Below the pieces are notes generated by a model that worked only from the letters and a program-made list of their open reading frames with translations, searched no databases and was not told the origin of the DNA. The position numbers and the translations under genes are program-made. Positions 1 through 8,715 of a stretch of DNA of 64,000 bases are shown in pieces. Location: NCBI RefSeq assembly GCF_000020005.1, contig NC_010718.1, positions 1,697,695 to 1,761,694 of the forward strand, given 5' to 3'. The number at the start of each line of letters is the position of its first letter. The first letter of the stretch is position 1. Origin of the DNA: Natranaerobius thermophilus JW/NM-WN-LF (lineage in GTDB: Bacteria > Bacillota > Natranaerobiia > Natranaerobiales > Natranaerobiaceae).

Positions 1-744
1 TCTTCATCAATTGCACCTTCTTTCGCTGTGTGCCTTCCCTCTTTCTACACTTTTAGTTGTGGTTTCTTTGAACGTGCTTAACGGTGTCTCTAGCTCTTTG
101 GCAATCTTACCTATCAGGGTACGCTCTACTTCCACTAGGCGGACGGTAAAGCAAGTAAGCTCGTCACCACCTGACTTTCCGTTCCCTTTAGCATTTCAGC
201 TTCAGTTTTCTTCCTACCTAAAGTGTCTACTCGAGTTCTTGCTACACTCTTTGGTCTACTTTCACCCCTTCACACTACATAATTCCCCTTTCGGTCATTA
301 TGCACCACTACAACCAGGTGTAGTGTCCTTTCGGTTTTATCCTCCAGACTGTTACCAGCTTTCTTTGGCCGAAAGTTCTTCACTACTACGGGTTCATCTG
401 CCTCCTGCACTGCTTTAGTTAAAACTCATGTTTCCACTTGTCTTAACTTTACTTGTCGTCACAAGACAATACAGGTATCTCCCCGGTTAAGTCTGCTTGC
501 CTGAATTTGAACGCATCCGTCCTAACCTTTTAGGTTATCCAGCTTTCGGGCTTTCCCATAATTTGCAAGGTTACCCACCTAAAAGGCCATCCTCGGTTTG
601 TTCTCACTATGTTCCAAATTCCCCCTTCAGCTTCCTTCAGACTCCACCGTCACCGGTGACGCCCTTGCCTTATGGTTGTCTTCCTGCTGGTTAGGTGACA
701 GGGTTTCTTTCAACCCATCGGCGCGGCAGGCATGCCGGGCAAAC
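1..744 (-). mobile_element. Group II intron, class C type, 5' part, truncated by window edge
   Basis: Read on the minus strand from 744 leftwards, this stretch has the look of a group II intron 5' half: a start GTTTGCCCGGCAT resembling the GTGTGCCCGGCAT start I remember for bacterial class C introns, a GGGTTGAAAGAAACCC hairpin, then the conserved blocks AACCATAAGGCAAGGG and GTCTGAAGGAAGCTGA. No long minus-strand frame is open here, as expected for domains I to III. At the left edge a strong ribosome binding site (AGAAGGTG) precedes an ATG at 5-7, probably the start of the reverse transcriptase/maturase, which lies outside the window. Class C introns insert after transcription terminators, and one ends a few bases upstream at 751-776. 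The first five bases, GTTTG, differ from the usual GTGYG. The family assignment is from memory of conserved blocks, not from a structure model. Confidence 0.78.
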
Positions 745-750
745 AAATAA

Positions 751-776
751 AAAAGGCCCCGTTTATGGAGCCTTTT
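751..776 (-). terminator. Rho-independent terminator, likely intron target
   Basis: On the minus strand AAAGGCTCC and GGGGCCTTT form a 9-bp stem (one G-T pair) with a six-base loop, followed by a T-rich tract. It follows the small membrane protein gene and directly abuts the intron 5' end, the typical landing site of class C group II introns. Confidence 0.85.
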
Positions 777-797
777 ATTAATATTCCAGGGAGTTTT

Positions 798-1001
798 TCA
801 TTCCTTATCTTCATCTTCATATTCTTCCTGAGTTTTTTCTCCAGATTCGTCTATTAAAGTCCAATTAGGACAACCTTCTATATTTTCTCCGGGATGTTTT
901 TCGGAAACTCTCCGACAAGCATTGAAATGAGCCGAAAATCTTAAAAATAAAAAAACACCGATTATCACCAAGAATATAATTACCATTACACTATAGGGCA
1001 T
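798..1001 (-). CDS. Small single-pass membrane protein, unknown function
   Basis: This 67-residue protein has one hydrophobic segment at about residues 5-22 (VMVIIFLVIIGVFLFL), a short middle part with two cysteines, and a strongly acidic tail rich in Glu and Asp. The ATG is preceded by AAGGCGGTGA at a suitable distance, and a terminator follows the stop, so it looks like a real monocistronic gene. I do not recognise a family. The acidic tail fits the general composition of exported and membrane proteins in this window. Confidence 0.6.
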   Translation of the reverse strand: MPYSVMVIIFLVIIGVFLFLRFSAHFNACRRVSEKHPGENIEGCPNWTLIDESGEKTQEEYEDEDKE

Positions 1002-1163
1002 ACTATCACCGCCTTTAATCTATTACTTACTATACTATATTCTATAAAGACTAGTAATTTCCTCTTTTTAATTTAAAGTCTGTTATTTGAGTGTAATTGA
1101 TATTTTACAGTTATCAAAATTCAAACACCTCAAACCACATTAATTTATAAAATATTATAATAA

Positions 1164-1190
1164 AAAAAGCTGGCCTAATGGCCAGCTTTT
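1164..1190 (-). terminator. Terminator of the opu operon
   Basis: AAAGCTGGCC and GGCCAGCTTT pair around a TAAT loop. There are runs of A before and T after, so it could work in both directions. It lies about 20 bases past the opuAC stop. Confidence 0.9.
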
Positions 1191-1208
1191 TTTATTAATT
1201 TGATTAGA

Positions 1209-2090
1209 TTAATCTAACCATTCTTGAACAACATCTTGATTCTCTTCAACCCATTCTTCGGCAGATGCTTCAGGGTCATCAGTTTCTTCAATCATACCCA
1301 TTACCTCACCAATCTGATCGTCATCCATGATGTAGTTATCAAGGAATTCGTAAACATCTGGGGCATCATCTTCTAGCCCTTGTCTTGCAACTGCAGCTAT
1401 ATGTTCTTCTTCTCCGTATACATTCAATGGATCTTCTAAGAATTCAAGATCCCACTCGGCAAATTTCCAATGTGGTGTCCATCCTGTAACAACAATTGGC
1501 TCTTCATTGTCTACAGCATCACTTAAAGATGTAGTCATTCCTGCATCGGAACTATCAATCAATTCAAACTCGGCTAGACTGTCGTACTCTTCAAGTGCTT
1601 CATCAGTATTAATCATAATTCCTGCACCGGGTTCGATTCCAACTATTTCATTATCTAATTCATCAGCGATTTCATCCATCTCTTCAATACTATCGATATC
1701 TACGTATTCAGGAACAACTAAGCCAATTCTAGCTCCTTCATAAACTGGTCCTAAGTTGTCTACATCGCCATCATATTCATCATCGTACTCACCTTGCGTT
1801 ACTGGTAACCAAGCACAAACCATTCCGTCTTGGTTTCCTGCAGCTACGTCAGCCCAAATAGGACCAGCATCTGCCATTGTAATCTCCACATCGTATCCCA
1901 ATTCGCTTTCAATTACTTCTTGGGCTACATGTGTTTGGGCTTCAGCACATGCCCAGTTAACATACGCTAATTCAATCTCCTCTTGGGTTCCTTCTGGGTC
2001 CCCATCTTGAGCTGGCTCATCACAACCAGCTAAACCAATAGTTCCTACTAAAAATACTGTTGCTAAAACTAAAATCAGCTTCTTACTCAT
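1209..2090 (-). CDS. opuAC: Glycine betaine/osmoprotectant-binding lipoprotein
   Basis: This is the extracytoplasmic substrate-binding protein of an OpuA/ProU-type ABC importer for glycine betaine or related compatible solutes. The N-terminus is a lipoprotein signal with lipobox LAGC (Cys at about 23). The body belongs to the OpuAC family; several Trp residues, including the TGWTPHW segment, are of the kind that form the aromatic cage for quaternary amines. Length (293) is normal. It is the last gene of opuAA-opuAB-opuAC, 98 bases after the permease, with its own strong site AGGGAGGGG and a terminator behind it. The mature part has about 80 Asp/Glu and only one Lys and two Arg, an extreme halophile-like composition. 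The exact solute cannot be read from the sequence. Confidence 0.93.
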   Translation of the reverse strand: MSKKLILVLATVFLVGTIGLAGCDEPAQDGDPEGTQEEIELAYVNWACAEAQTHVAQEVIESELGYDVEITMADAGPIWADVAAGNQDGMVCAWLPVTQGEYDDEYDGDVDNLGPVYEGARIGLVVPEYVDIDSIEEMDEIADELDNEIVGIEPGAGIMINTDEALEEYDSLAEFELIDSSDAGMTTSLSDAVDNEEPIVVTGWTPHWKFAEWDLEFLEDPLNVYGEEEHIAAVARQGLEDDAPDVYEFLDNYIMDDDQIGEVMGMIEETDDPEASAEEWVEENQDVVQEWLD

Positions 2091-2151
2091 GATTCTAACC
2101 CCTCCCTTTTTTTGATACTGAACTTCATAGATTGATTGAAAACTATATGTT

Positions 2152-2168
2152 CACCTTTTAAAAAGGTG
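2152..2168. repeat. Palindrome between opuAB and opuAC
   Basis: CACCTTTT and AAAAGGTG form a perfect inverted repeat around one base, midway between the permease and binding-protein genes. No T-run follows, so it is not a standard terminator. It could be an mRNA processing or stability hairpin that raises the binding protein relative to the membrane parts, or an operator. This is inference. Confidence 0.45.
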
Positions 2169-2188
2169 TTTTCACTCATTTTGAAACA

Positions 2189-3025
2189 TTATTGAAGACT
2201 TTGAGTGATTCTATCTAAGAATATTGCTAAAATAACTACAGATAAACCACCTTCAAAACCTGTTCCTATGTCCAGCTGTGTTATACCTCTTAATACAATA
2301 TTACCTAAACCACCGGCACCGATCATGGATGCGATAACAACCATGGAAAGTGACAGCATAATTGTTTGGTTAACACCAGCCATAATTGTTGGGACAGCCA
2401 AAGGCAGTTGTACTTTAAATAATAGCTGACTTGATGTTGATCCAAAAGCTCGACCTGCCTCAATTACTTCCTTATCCACTTGCCTAATTCCAAAGTTAGT
2501 TAGCCTAATTGCAGGAGGCATAGCAAAGATAACTGTGGCTATAACTCCTGGAACCAAACCAAGGCTAAAGAATATAACTGCCGGAATCAGATAGACGAAA
2601 GCTGGCATGGTCTGCATAAAGTCGAGAACCGGTCGTACAATTGTATTTACTACTTCATTTTTTGATGCCAGAATACCAATGGGTATTCCAAGTCCTAAAG
2701 CCACAATACCTGCAGTTAAGATCATTGAAAAGGTAACCATAGTCGGTTCCCATAGGTCCATACTTACTATAAGGCTAAAGCCCAGTAAAGTGAAAATTCC
2801 AACTCCTAGTCCACTTAATCTCCATGCTAAAGCTGCTAGCAAAATAATTACTACGAATGGTGATAATTGAACTGAAATTGTATCGAAAACGTACATGAAA
2901 GATCCAACGATAGCTTCAATCACAACATCAATAATATCAAACAAGACAGCAAAAACTTCTTCTATCCAGTCTATAATACTTTCAAACCAGTCTCCAATAG
3001 GTATTCTAGGAATCATCGTTATCAC
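2189..3025 (-). CDS. opuAB: Glycine betaine ABC transporter permease
   Basis: Integral membrane permease of the OpuA/ProW family. An amphipathic N-terminal stretch is followed by about six membrane segments and the BPD_transp_1 domain. The cytoplasmic coupling loop with EAGRAFGSTSSQLLFKVQLP contains the EAA motif that contacts the ATPase. The length of 278 is typical. The reading frame overlaps the end of opuAA by 20 bases, so the two are probably translationally coupled. A GTG at 3025 and an ATG at 3016 are both compatible with the AAGGAGAAGGAA site upstream. Fewer acidic residues are seen than in the exposed OpuAC, as expected for a membrane protein. Confidence 0.92.
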   Translation of the reverse strand: MITMIPRIPIGDWFESIIDWIEEVFAVLFDIIDVVIEAIVGSFMYVFDTISVQLSPFVVIILLAALAWRLSGLGVGIFTLLGFSLIVSMDLWEPTMVTFSMILTAGIVALGLGIPIGILASKNEVVNTIVRPVLDFMQTMPAFVYLIPAVIFFSLGLVPGVIATVIFAMPPAIRLTNFGIRQVDKEVIEAGRAFGSTSSQLLFKVQLPLAVPTIMAGVNQTIMLSLSMVVIASMIGAGGLGNIVLRGITQLDIGTGFEGGLSVVILAIFLDRITQSLQ

Positions 3026-4217
3026 TTCCTTCTCCTTCAGCTAATGAGGCCAGAACTGATACCCTGACAATCAGCCCTTGCAATTTATCTTCTTCATCTA
3101 CGACTGCTATAGGGTAGTCTGACTCCGAAGCTGTTTGTAACAGTTCATTAAGTGGAGTATCTTCTGATGTTGATGGATAATCAGTGATCAGATAGTTTTC
3201 AATTGTTTTTTCATTGTTTTTTAGAGCCTCTAAAGCTCCAGTATCTTTAATTACACCTTTAACTCGTTTTTGACGATCTACAACATAAGCATTGGAGAAA
3301 CCTTCTTTTTCCAATACTCGAAGAACTTTTCTAGGACCGTCGCTGATATTTACTGTTACATCAGGTTTCTCCATTATACTTCCTGCAGTAAGTATTTTTA
3401 GTCTGTTAACATCTCTGACAAAGTTTTCTACATACTCATTAGCAGGATTTGAAAGAATTTCTTCTGGCTCACCAATTTGCACTATAACGCCATCTCTCAT
3501 GATAGCGATTCTGTCCCCTAGTTTCAAAGCCTCGTCCAAGTCGTGTGTAATGAATAAAATTGTTTTATTAACTCTTGATTGTAATTCTAACAATTCACTC
3601 TGCATATCGCGCCTAATCAGCGGGTCTAAGGCACTAAATGGTTCATCCATTAGTAAAATGTCTGGATCTAATGCTAATGCCCTGGCAAGGCCGACACGCT
3701 GTTGCATTCCACCACTCAAGCCGCTTGGTTTTGATTTTGCATAATCTTTTAAGCCAACTTGATCTAATGCCTTCATGCCTACTTCTTGGCGTTTTTCTTG
3801 ATCAACATTTTGAACTTCTAAACCGTAGGTAACATTATCAAGTACAGTTCTGTGAGGAAACAAAGCGAAGTGCTGAAATACCATGCCAAGTTTGGCACGT
3901 CTTACTTGTCTAAGTTTTTCATTATCCATCTGTAAAATATCTTCTCCACCGATCAGGACTTCGCCTCTAGTTGGTTCAATGAGTCGATTAATACACCTAA
4001 TAAGTGTTGACTTGCCACTACCAGATAAACCCATGATTACAAAGATTTCGCCTTCTTTAACATCAAAGCTTGCATCGTTTACTCCGACAGTGTTTCCTGT
4101 TTTTCTTAAAATTTCATCTTTGGTCATACCTTTTTCAAGTAGTGGAAAGACTCGATCTGGTCTTGGTCCAAAAATTTTGTAAACATTGTTCACTTCGATT
4201 TGCGTTTTTGTCACCAT
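3006..4217 (-). CDS. opuAA: Glycine betaine ABC transporter ATP-binding protein with CBS domains
   Basis: Cytoplasmic ATPase of the OpuA/ProV importer. Walker A is GLSGSGKST (about 63-71), the signature is LSGGMQQ and Walker B with its catalytic Glu is ILLMDEP, followed by a switch-region His (FITHD). The C-terminal 120 residues contain two CBS repeats, the module that in OpuA proteins senses ionic strength. The N-terminal extension before the ABC core is characteristic of the ProV/OpuAA subfamily. The ATG follows GGGAG. It is the first gene of the operon and overlaps opuAB. The pair of CBS domains suggests direct osmotic gating of transport in addition to any transcriptional control. Confidence 0.94.
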   Translation of the reverse strand: MVTKTQIEVNNVYKIFGPRPDRVFPLLEKGMTKDEILRKTGNTVGVNDASFDVKEGEIFVIMGLSGSGKSTLIRCINRLIEPTRGEVLIGGEDILQMDNEKLRQVRRAKLGMVFQHFALFPHRTVLDNVTYGLEVQNVDQEKRQEVGMKALDQVGLKDYAKSKPSGLSGGMQQRVGLARALALDPDILLMDEPFSALDPLIRRDMQSELLELQSRVNKTILFITHDLDEALKLGDRIAIMRDGVIVQIGEPEEILSNPANEYVENFVRDVNRLKILTAGSIMEKPDVTVNISDGPRKVLRVLEKEGFSNAYVVDRQKRVKGVIKDTGALEALKNNEKTIENYLITDYPSTSEDTPLNELLQTASESDYPIAVVDEEDKLQGLIVRVSVLASLAEGEGSDNDDS

Positions 4218-4401
4218 ATCATCTCCCTTTTCAATTTTCCCTCCTCAGAATTTGCTATCTTTAAGTTTGCAAACAATAAAGAATTGTAACAAACTAATAA
4301 TCGCAAGTCAAAAAATCCCAAGGTTAAAACCCATACTTTATTCTACCCTTACCACATGTATTTTATCACTTCCACCATTAAAAGCCAAATCTTATTAGAG
4401 A

Positions 4402-4432
4402 ATATTAATCGTTCTCACAGACTGTTAGTCAA
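4402..4432 (-). promoter_or_regulatory. Candidate sigma-A promoter of the opu operon
   Basis: On the minus strand TTGACT (4427-4432) is followed after 17 bases by ATTAAT (4404-4409), or after 19 bases by TAATAT. This is the best match in the 420-base gap 4218-4637 and lies about 185 bases before opuAA. The rest of that gap is AT-rich, carries the terminator of the next gene at 4559-4593, and shows nothing else I can name. Confidence 0.38.
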
Positions 4433-4558
4433 AACCATTTCGAATTACCAAGAAGTTACTGTATAAATGGGCATTATTAACACCTCACTGCATTGACTGA
4501 TTTTATAATTTTTTATGTGAATTATTTGTTACACAAATGTTATTGTAACAACAAATAA

Positions 4559-4593
4559 AAATCCTGAAAAGACCCAAGCTCTTTTCAGGATTT
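4559..4593 (-). terminator. Terminator of the CAP-domain gene
   Basis: AAATCCTGAAAAGA pairs perfectly with TCTTTTCAGGATTT across a seven-base loop, 45 bases past the stop of the CAP-domain gene. A T-rich tract follows on the minus strand. Confidence 0.85.
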
Positions 4594-4637
4594 AACCTAT
4601 TACCGCCACAGGGCTTTATGATGGCCATTTGAGTATT

Positions 4638-5417
4638 TTATTTTTTTCCAAATAATTGCGTTATCATGACTCCTCCACGTTCAGTTTCTACTACTCCAAT
4701 ACCAACATAAGTGTAATTACTACCTAGAATAGCAGATCTATGTGCAGAACTTGCCATTAATTGTGCATGTGCAGTTGTAATGCTTCCAGCAGTTGCGATA
4801 TTTTCTCTAATTAGAGAAAATTGATATCCTTGATTTCGTACCATTTCCCCGGGGCTACCATATGTAGGTGATTCATGATCAAAATAATCATTTTCTACCA
4901 TATCTAAAGACTTTTTGCGGGCAACTTCACTGAGTTCAGGACTAAATTCATAAGGTTCAAGCCCTTGTTGTGCTCTTTCTTTATTAACTTTTTCAAACAT
5001 TTTTTGTTCTTCTTCTGTCATACCATCAACCCCATTACCTACATCAGCATGGGAATCTTTTTTACCTTTTTGAGATTCTTCTTGATTATCCTTTGAATTA
5101 TCTTTATTAAATAATTCATTAATTAACCAATTAAATCTTCCAGAGTATGATTGGGTGTCGTCGTCCTTTTCTTCTTTTTGTTTTTCTTCGTCTTGTTCAT
5201 TAGAAGCATTATCTTGATAATCCTTCTCTACTTCTTTTACTTCTTCCTCATCACTAGTCTCTTCAGGTTCTTGATCTACACTACTAGTATCAAAGCCCCT
5301 ACTCCACCATTGAGACCATTCCTCTCTTGTTAAAGAATCGGAATAAGCTGATACAGTGCTTCCAAAGGTTAAACCTAATACTAAAGTCATTATTAAAGTT
5401 AAAACTACTTTTTTCAA
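4638..5417 (-). CDS. Secreted CAP-domain (YkwD-like) protein
   Basis: Residues 1-24 form a signal peptide ending in VSA. A long hydrophilic linker, very rich in Glu, Asp, Lys and Gln (about 45-130), leads to a C-terminal CAP/SCP domain (about 140-259). The domain has the typical N-KERA start, a FDHESP segment and the ENIA motif followed by a SSAHRSAIL helix, as in YkwD/SCP-like proteins of spore formers. The molecular role of these proteins in Bacillus and Clostridia is not settled; some are sporulation- or cell wall-associated. The start is a TTG, chosen because GGAGGG lies six bases upstream and the signal peptide begins there. It appears monocistronic. The charged linker could be a wall-spanning spacer. 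Confidence 0.85.
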   Translation of the reverse strand: MKKVVLTLIMTLVLGLTFGSTVSAYSDSLTREEWSQWWSRGFDTSSVDQEPEETSDEEEVKEVEKDYQDNASNEQDEEKQKEEKDDDTQSYSGRFNWLINELFNKDNSKDNQEESQKGKKDSHADVGNGVDGMTEEEQKMFEKVNKERAQQGLEPYEFSPELSEVARKKSLDMVENDYFDHESPTYGSPGEMVRNQGYQFSLIRENIATAGSITTAHAQLMASSAHRSAILGSNYTYVGIGVVETERGGVMITQLFGKK

Positions 5418-5598
5418 AACTATCCCTCCTACACCTTAATTTTTTATCAGCTTAACTAAAACAAATCGTTATTGCAAAATAGTTATTTGTTACTATGGTT
5501 GTCTTATTGAAAATTGTGTAGGAGGAATAGTAATATTGTCCTTTAGACCTAGTAATGTTGATTTATGTTATTTATGAACAAAATATGGTTAATTTAGG

Positions 5599-7080
5599 TC
5601 ATCTAAACAATTTGCTCCAAAGAGATTTTTTATTATTATTTTCTTCTTGTATATTATTCAACTGTTCTTCTAGTCCGTTAATTTTGTTAATTAACTCTTC
5701 TTTTTCAGCTTCTATAGTCTCAAGTTTTTGATTTAACTTATCATAATTATCTGCCAGAATTTGCTTTTCTTTTTGTAGAGAATGTAATTGCTTAGAGAGT
5801 TTTTTTAATTCTTTATTTGGAGTTTGACTGTTCGGTCTGTTGGTTTTTTCCATGTTTGAAATCTGTTTTGAATACCCTTTAGATTTAAGAGTTTCAGTGA
5901 GCATTTTTCTAGGGTTTTTTGGAGAGGGCCCTCCATACCAGCTTGTTTTGCTTTGTCTAGTCTTAGTATTATAATTATTCTTTTCCGAATGTTGAACATC
6001 TTTTTTGTTTCGAGCAAAATTTAAAGAAGACTGGGATAATTTTTTTTGTTTCGGTTGATAATTACTATCCCTCTCTTGGGAGTTATATCCATTTTCCATT
6101 CCCGGTTTCCATAATTCATCTTCATATAGATTTGCTAAAGCTCTCTGACTGCAATTATTTTCAATAAGCTGGCAACTTCTTATTTCTTTAAGATTTTTAG
6201 GAATATTAATTTGTTGCCATTCACCATCACTTGCTTTTTTGATATATCCTTCTCTGTAAGTACTGGTCTTGTAAACTACCCATAGTTCTTTATTTGAGCA
6301 TCCTGGGGTTAAATAGACAAGAGTATTGTTACCCTGCACCTGTTTGATACAATTAGGCTCATTCCAGTTGAAGTAATTATCTTTACTTGTTTCAGTATAG
6401 TATAGTTGTTTCTTCGCTCCCCTATCTCCAATCCAAAAGGTAATTAACTTATTATCATAATTAAGTAGAACAGGTTCGTGTAAACTTTCACTGACATTAT
6501 TTTGAGTAATCACAATTGGATTACTCCATTTACGATTTTGTGACAATTGCCGCTGTAGTAGTAATTCTTGATGACCGTTTTTTATTACATATACTAAATG
6601 AGCATTACCCTTTTCATCTATCTGACACGATGAATTAGTTAGAATAATATCCTGCCCACTAGCAATGTTTATTGGACCGGTCCATTTATCTTTTTTTTCC
6701 CAGTAGAGCAGTTTGGTTGTATCCTGATCTTTGGAAGTACAAAAAAGCAAAGTATTTGCGGGAGAGTGTTTAGAATTCGAAACAAATGTCCCTAAACTTA
6801 AATTTTCATAACCTTTTTGAAATAGTGGTGTAAATTGTAATGAAGTTTGGGGATTTGTTAAGTCTTGCAGTTCCCCATTCCATACTTTATCTTCTTTCAA
6901 TATTAAAAAGTTAAAATAATTATCTCTTGGACAAATTAAAAATTCATCCACAGAATCTGTTAGTGATACTTCAGAGTTATCAGATGATTTCAAAAGAAGT
7001 TGTTGCTGACTAAGTTTAGCAATATATTTTTGTGAGTCTTGCAACAATAGATATGGCAATCTATTTTCATTAATTTTCAT
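5599..7080 (-). CDS. Unrecognised protein: propeller-like repeats plus C-terminal coiled coil
   Basis: This 493-residue protein next to spoIVA matches no family I can name. Residues about 1-330 look like an all-beta repeat protein. Segments with a tryptophan followed a few residues later by P or G and a hydrophobic strand recur (DKWTGPINI, RKWSNPIVI, FNWNEPNCI, GEWQQINIP), spaced about 50-60 residues apart and each preceded by an LLYW- or LYYTE-like strand, suggestive of propeller blades. Residues about 340-415 are polar, low-complexity linker. Residues about 425-485 are a clear heptad coiled coil. No signal peptide or membrane segment is visible. I start at the ATG at 7080 because AAGGAGG stands just upstream; an in-frame start 22 codons earlier lacks this. 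A spore coat or forespore-surface role is suggested only by position. Confidence 0.55.
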   Translation of the reverse strand: MKINENRLPYLLLQDSQKYIAKLSQQQLLLKSSDNSEVSLTDSVDEFLICPRDNYFNFLILKEDKVWNGELQDLTNPQTSLQFTPLFQKGYENLSLGTFVSNSKHSPANTLLFCTSKDQDTTKLLYWEKKDKWTGPINIASGQDIILTNSSCQIDEKGNAHLVYVIKNGHQELLLQRQLSQNRKWSNPIVITQNNVSESLHEPVLLNYDNKLITFWIGDRGAKKQLYYTETSKDNYFNWNEPNCIKQVQGNNTLVYLTPGCSNKELWVVYKTSTYREGYIKKASDGEWQQINIPKNLKEIRSCQLIENNCSQRALANLYEDELWKPGMENGYNSQERDSNYQPKQKKLSQSSLNFARNKKDVQHSEKNNYNTKTRQSKTSWYGGPSPKNPRKMLTETLKSKGYSKQISNMEKTNRPNSQTPNKELKKLSKQLHSLQKEKQILADNYDKLNQKLETIEAEKEELINKINGLEEQLNNIQEENNNKKSLWSKLFR

Positions 7081-7206
7081 TAAAATCCTCCTTGTACAAT
7101 TAGTCTTTTTATAATACTTATGCATAATAAAAAAAGTTATTATCAAATGAATATCATATTAAATCGATTTACCGACCTTTTTGTAATGAACATATAAATG
7201 AAAATT

Positions 7207-7230
7207 CCCTGCGTCAGGAAAGACGCAGGG
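7207..7230 (-). terminator. Terminator after spoIVA
   Basis: CCCTGCGTC and GACGCAGGG form a perfect nine-base stem with a six-base loop, 6 bases past the spoIVA stop. The T tract after it is short and interrupted, so some read-through into the gene at 5599-7080 is possible. Confidence 0.75.
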
Positions 7231-7236
7231 TTTTAA

Positions 7237-8715
7237 TTATAAGATGATGGCAATCAATCCGCCACTTCCTTCATTGATCACTTTTTCCAGAGTCTCTTTT
7301 AATTTTTCTCTAGCATTAGGAGGCATATTATCTAATTTCTTTCCTATTCCGTCTTGAACTACACTGTGTAAACTCTTACCAAATATATCCCGTTCCCAGA
7401 TCTTTTCGGGATTTTCTTCAAATTCTTCCATGATATAATTTACTAAATCTTCACTTTGTTTTTCTGTACCTACAATTGGTGAAAATTCGCTTTGAACGTT
7501 GACTCTAACCATGTGTATACTTGGTGCGCTTGCTTTTAGTCGAACTCCAAATCTATTACCATGTCTAACAATTTCAGGTTCTTCTAATGTCATTTCTTCT
7601 AAACTAGGTGGTACAACTCCATATCCCGAGTCTTTAACAGTTTCTAAAGCTTCTTCCACTTTGTCAAATTCTTTCTTTGCATGGGCAAACTCTTGGAAAA
7701 TTCGCAATAAATCTCCCTTACTATCAATTTGTTCACCACTGATTTCAGATAATATTTGTTCAAATAATTCTTCAGATGCCAAGATATCAATCACAGCATG
7801 ACCGCTGCCTAAATCCATTTGTTCAAGATCTACCTGTTCGGAGTATTCTAGTTCTTCAAGATCATCAACTACTTGGTTTATATCTCTTAACCGAGTAACC
7901 TTTTCTATGCTTTCTTTAATGGAAGACTCAAAACTCTCTCTAAGCCAGTGGTCAGGCTCTAACTCTTCAACCCAATTGGGCAGGTTAATACTAACTTCTT
8001 TTACAGGAAATTCATAAAGTACTTCTTGTAAAATTTGATTTATTTCTTCTTCTCTCATCTCTAATATATTAACAGGAATTACTGGTACATTGTGTTTTTC
8101 CGTTAATTCTTCCTTAATTTCTAAAGCATCCTCACTATATGGATCGGTACTGTTCAAGACAACAACAAAAGGTTTGCCAATTTCTTTTAACTCTTCAATT
8201 ACTTGATCTTCTGCTTCTAAATAATTTTCTCTAGAAATTCCTGTAATAGAACCATCAGTAGTAACTACAATGCCCATAGTAGAATGTTCTTGGATTACTT
8301 TTTGAGTTCCAATTTCCGCCGCTTCTTCGAAAGGTATTTCCTCATCAAACCAAGGAGTTGATACCATCCTTGGCCCCTCTTCATCTTCATATCCGATAGC
8401 TCCTTCAACCATATAACCAACACAATCGATCATTTTTACCTTCATGGTAATATTTTCACCTATTACGACATCAACAGCTTCATCGGGAATGAATTTGGGC
8501 TCAGTTGTCATAATTTGTTTGCCACCACTGCTTTGAGGAAGCTCATCTCTTGCCCTCTCTAATTGATTAGAGTCCTGAATATATGGCATCACTATAGTCT
8601 CCATGAATCTTTTAATAAAAGTGGATTTGCCTGTTCGAACGGGACCTACTAAACCTAGGTATATGTCTCCTTCCGTTCTTTTGGCAATATCCTCATACAG
8701 GTCAAATTTGTTCAT
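7237..8715 (-). CDS. spoIVA: Stage IV sporulation protein A, spore coat morphogenetic ATPase
   Basis: SpoIVA polymerises on the outer forespore membrane using ATP and forms the platform on which the coat is built. The N-terminal part has the Walker A GPVRTGKST (about 24-32) and a DCVGYMVEG segment of the TRAFAC-type fold. The middle and C-terminal parts match the usual SpoIVA layout, ending in a hydrophobic GGLIAIIL tail, which in B. subtilis helps membrane targeting through SpoVM. The length of 492 is the family norm. AGGAGGGGAGAGG stands before the ATG. In B. subtilis it is expressed under sigma-E; I could not identify a convincing sigma-E promoter here. The 276-base gap to the divergent subtilase holds the control regions of both. 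Confidence 0.96.
   Translation of the reverse strand: MNKFDLYEDIAKRTEGDIYLGLVGPVRTGKSTFIKRFMETIVMPYIQDSNQLERARDELPQSSGGKQIMTTEPKFIPDEAVDVVIGENITMKVKMIDCVGYMVEGAIGYEDEEGPRMVSTPWFDEEIPFEEAAEIGTQKVIQEHSTMGIVVTTDGSITGISRENYLEAEDQVIEELKEIGKPFVVVLNSTDPYSEDALEIKEELTEKHNVPVIPVNILEMREEEINQILQEVLYEFPVKEVSINLPNWVEELEPDHWLRESFESSIKESIEKVTRLRDINQVVDDLEELEYSEQVDLEQMDLGSGHAVIDILASEELFEQILSEISGEQIDSKGDLLRIFQEFAHAKKEFDKVEEALETVKDSGYGVVPPSLEEMTLEEPEIVRHGNRFGVRLKASAPSIHMVRVNVQSEFSPIVGTEKQSEDLVNYIMEEFEENPEKIWERDIFGKSLHSVVQDGIGKKLDNMPPNAREKLKETLEKVINEGSGGLIAIIL

Noticed and set aside
11..694. Two plus-strand reading frames (11-418 and 497-694)
   Set aside because: They lie over the minus-strand intron and their protein sequences have Ser/Leu/Pro-rich composition without any family or ribosome binding site. 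They are by-products of intron RNA structure.
5151..5333. Plus-strand frame of Leu, Phe and Val repeats
   Set aside because: It is the reverse complement of the acidic, low-complexity linker of the CAP-domain protein and has no ribosome binding site.
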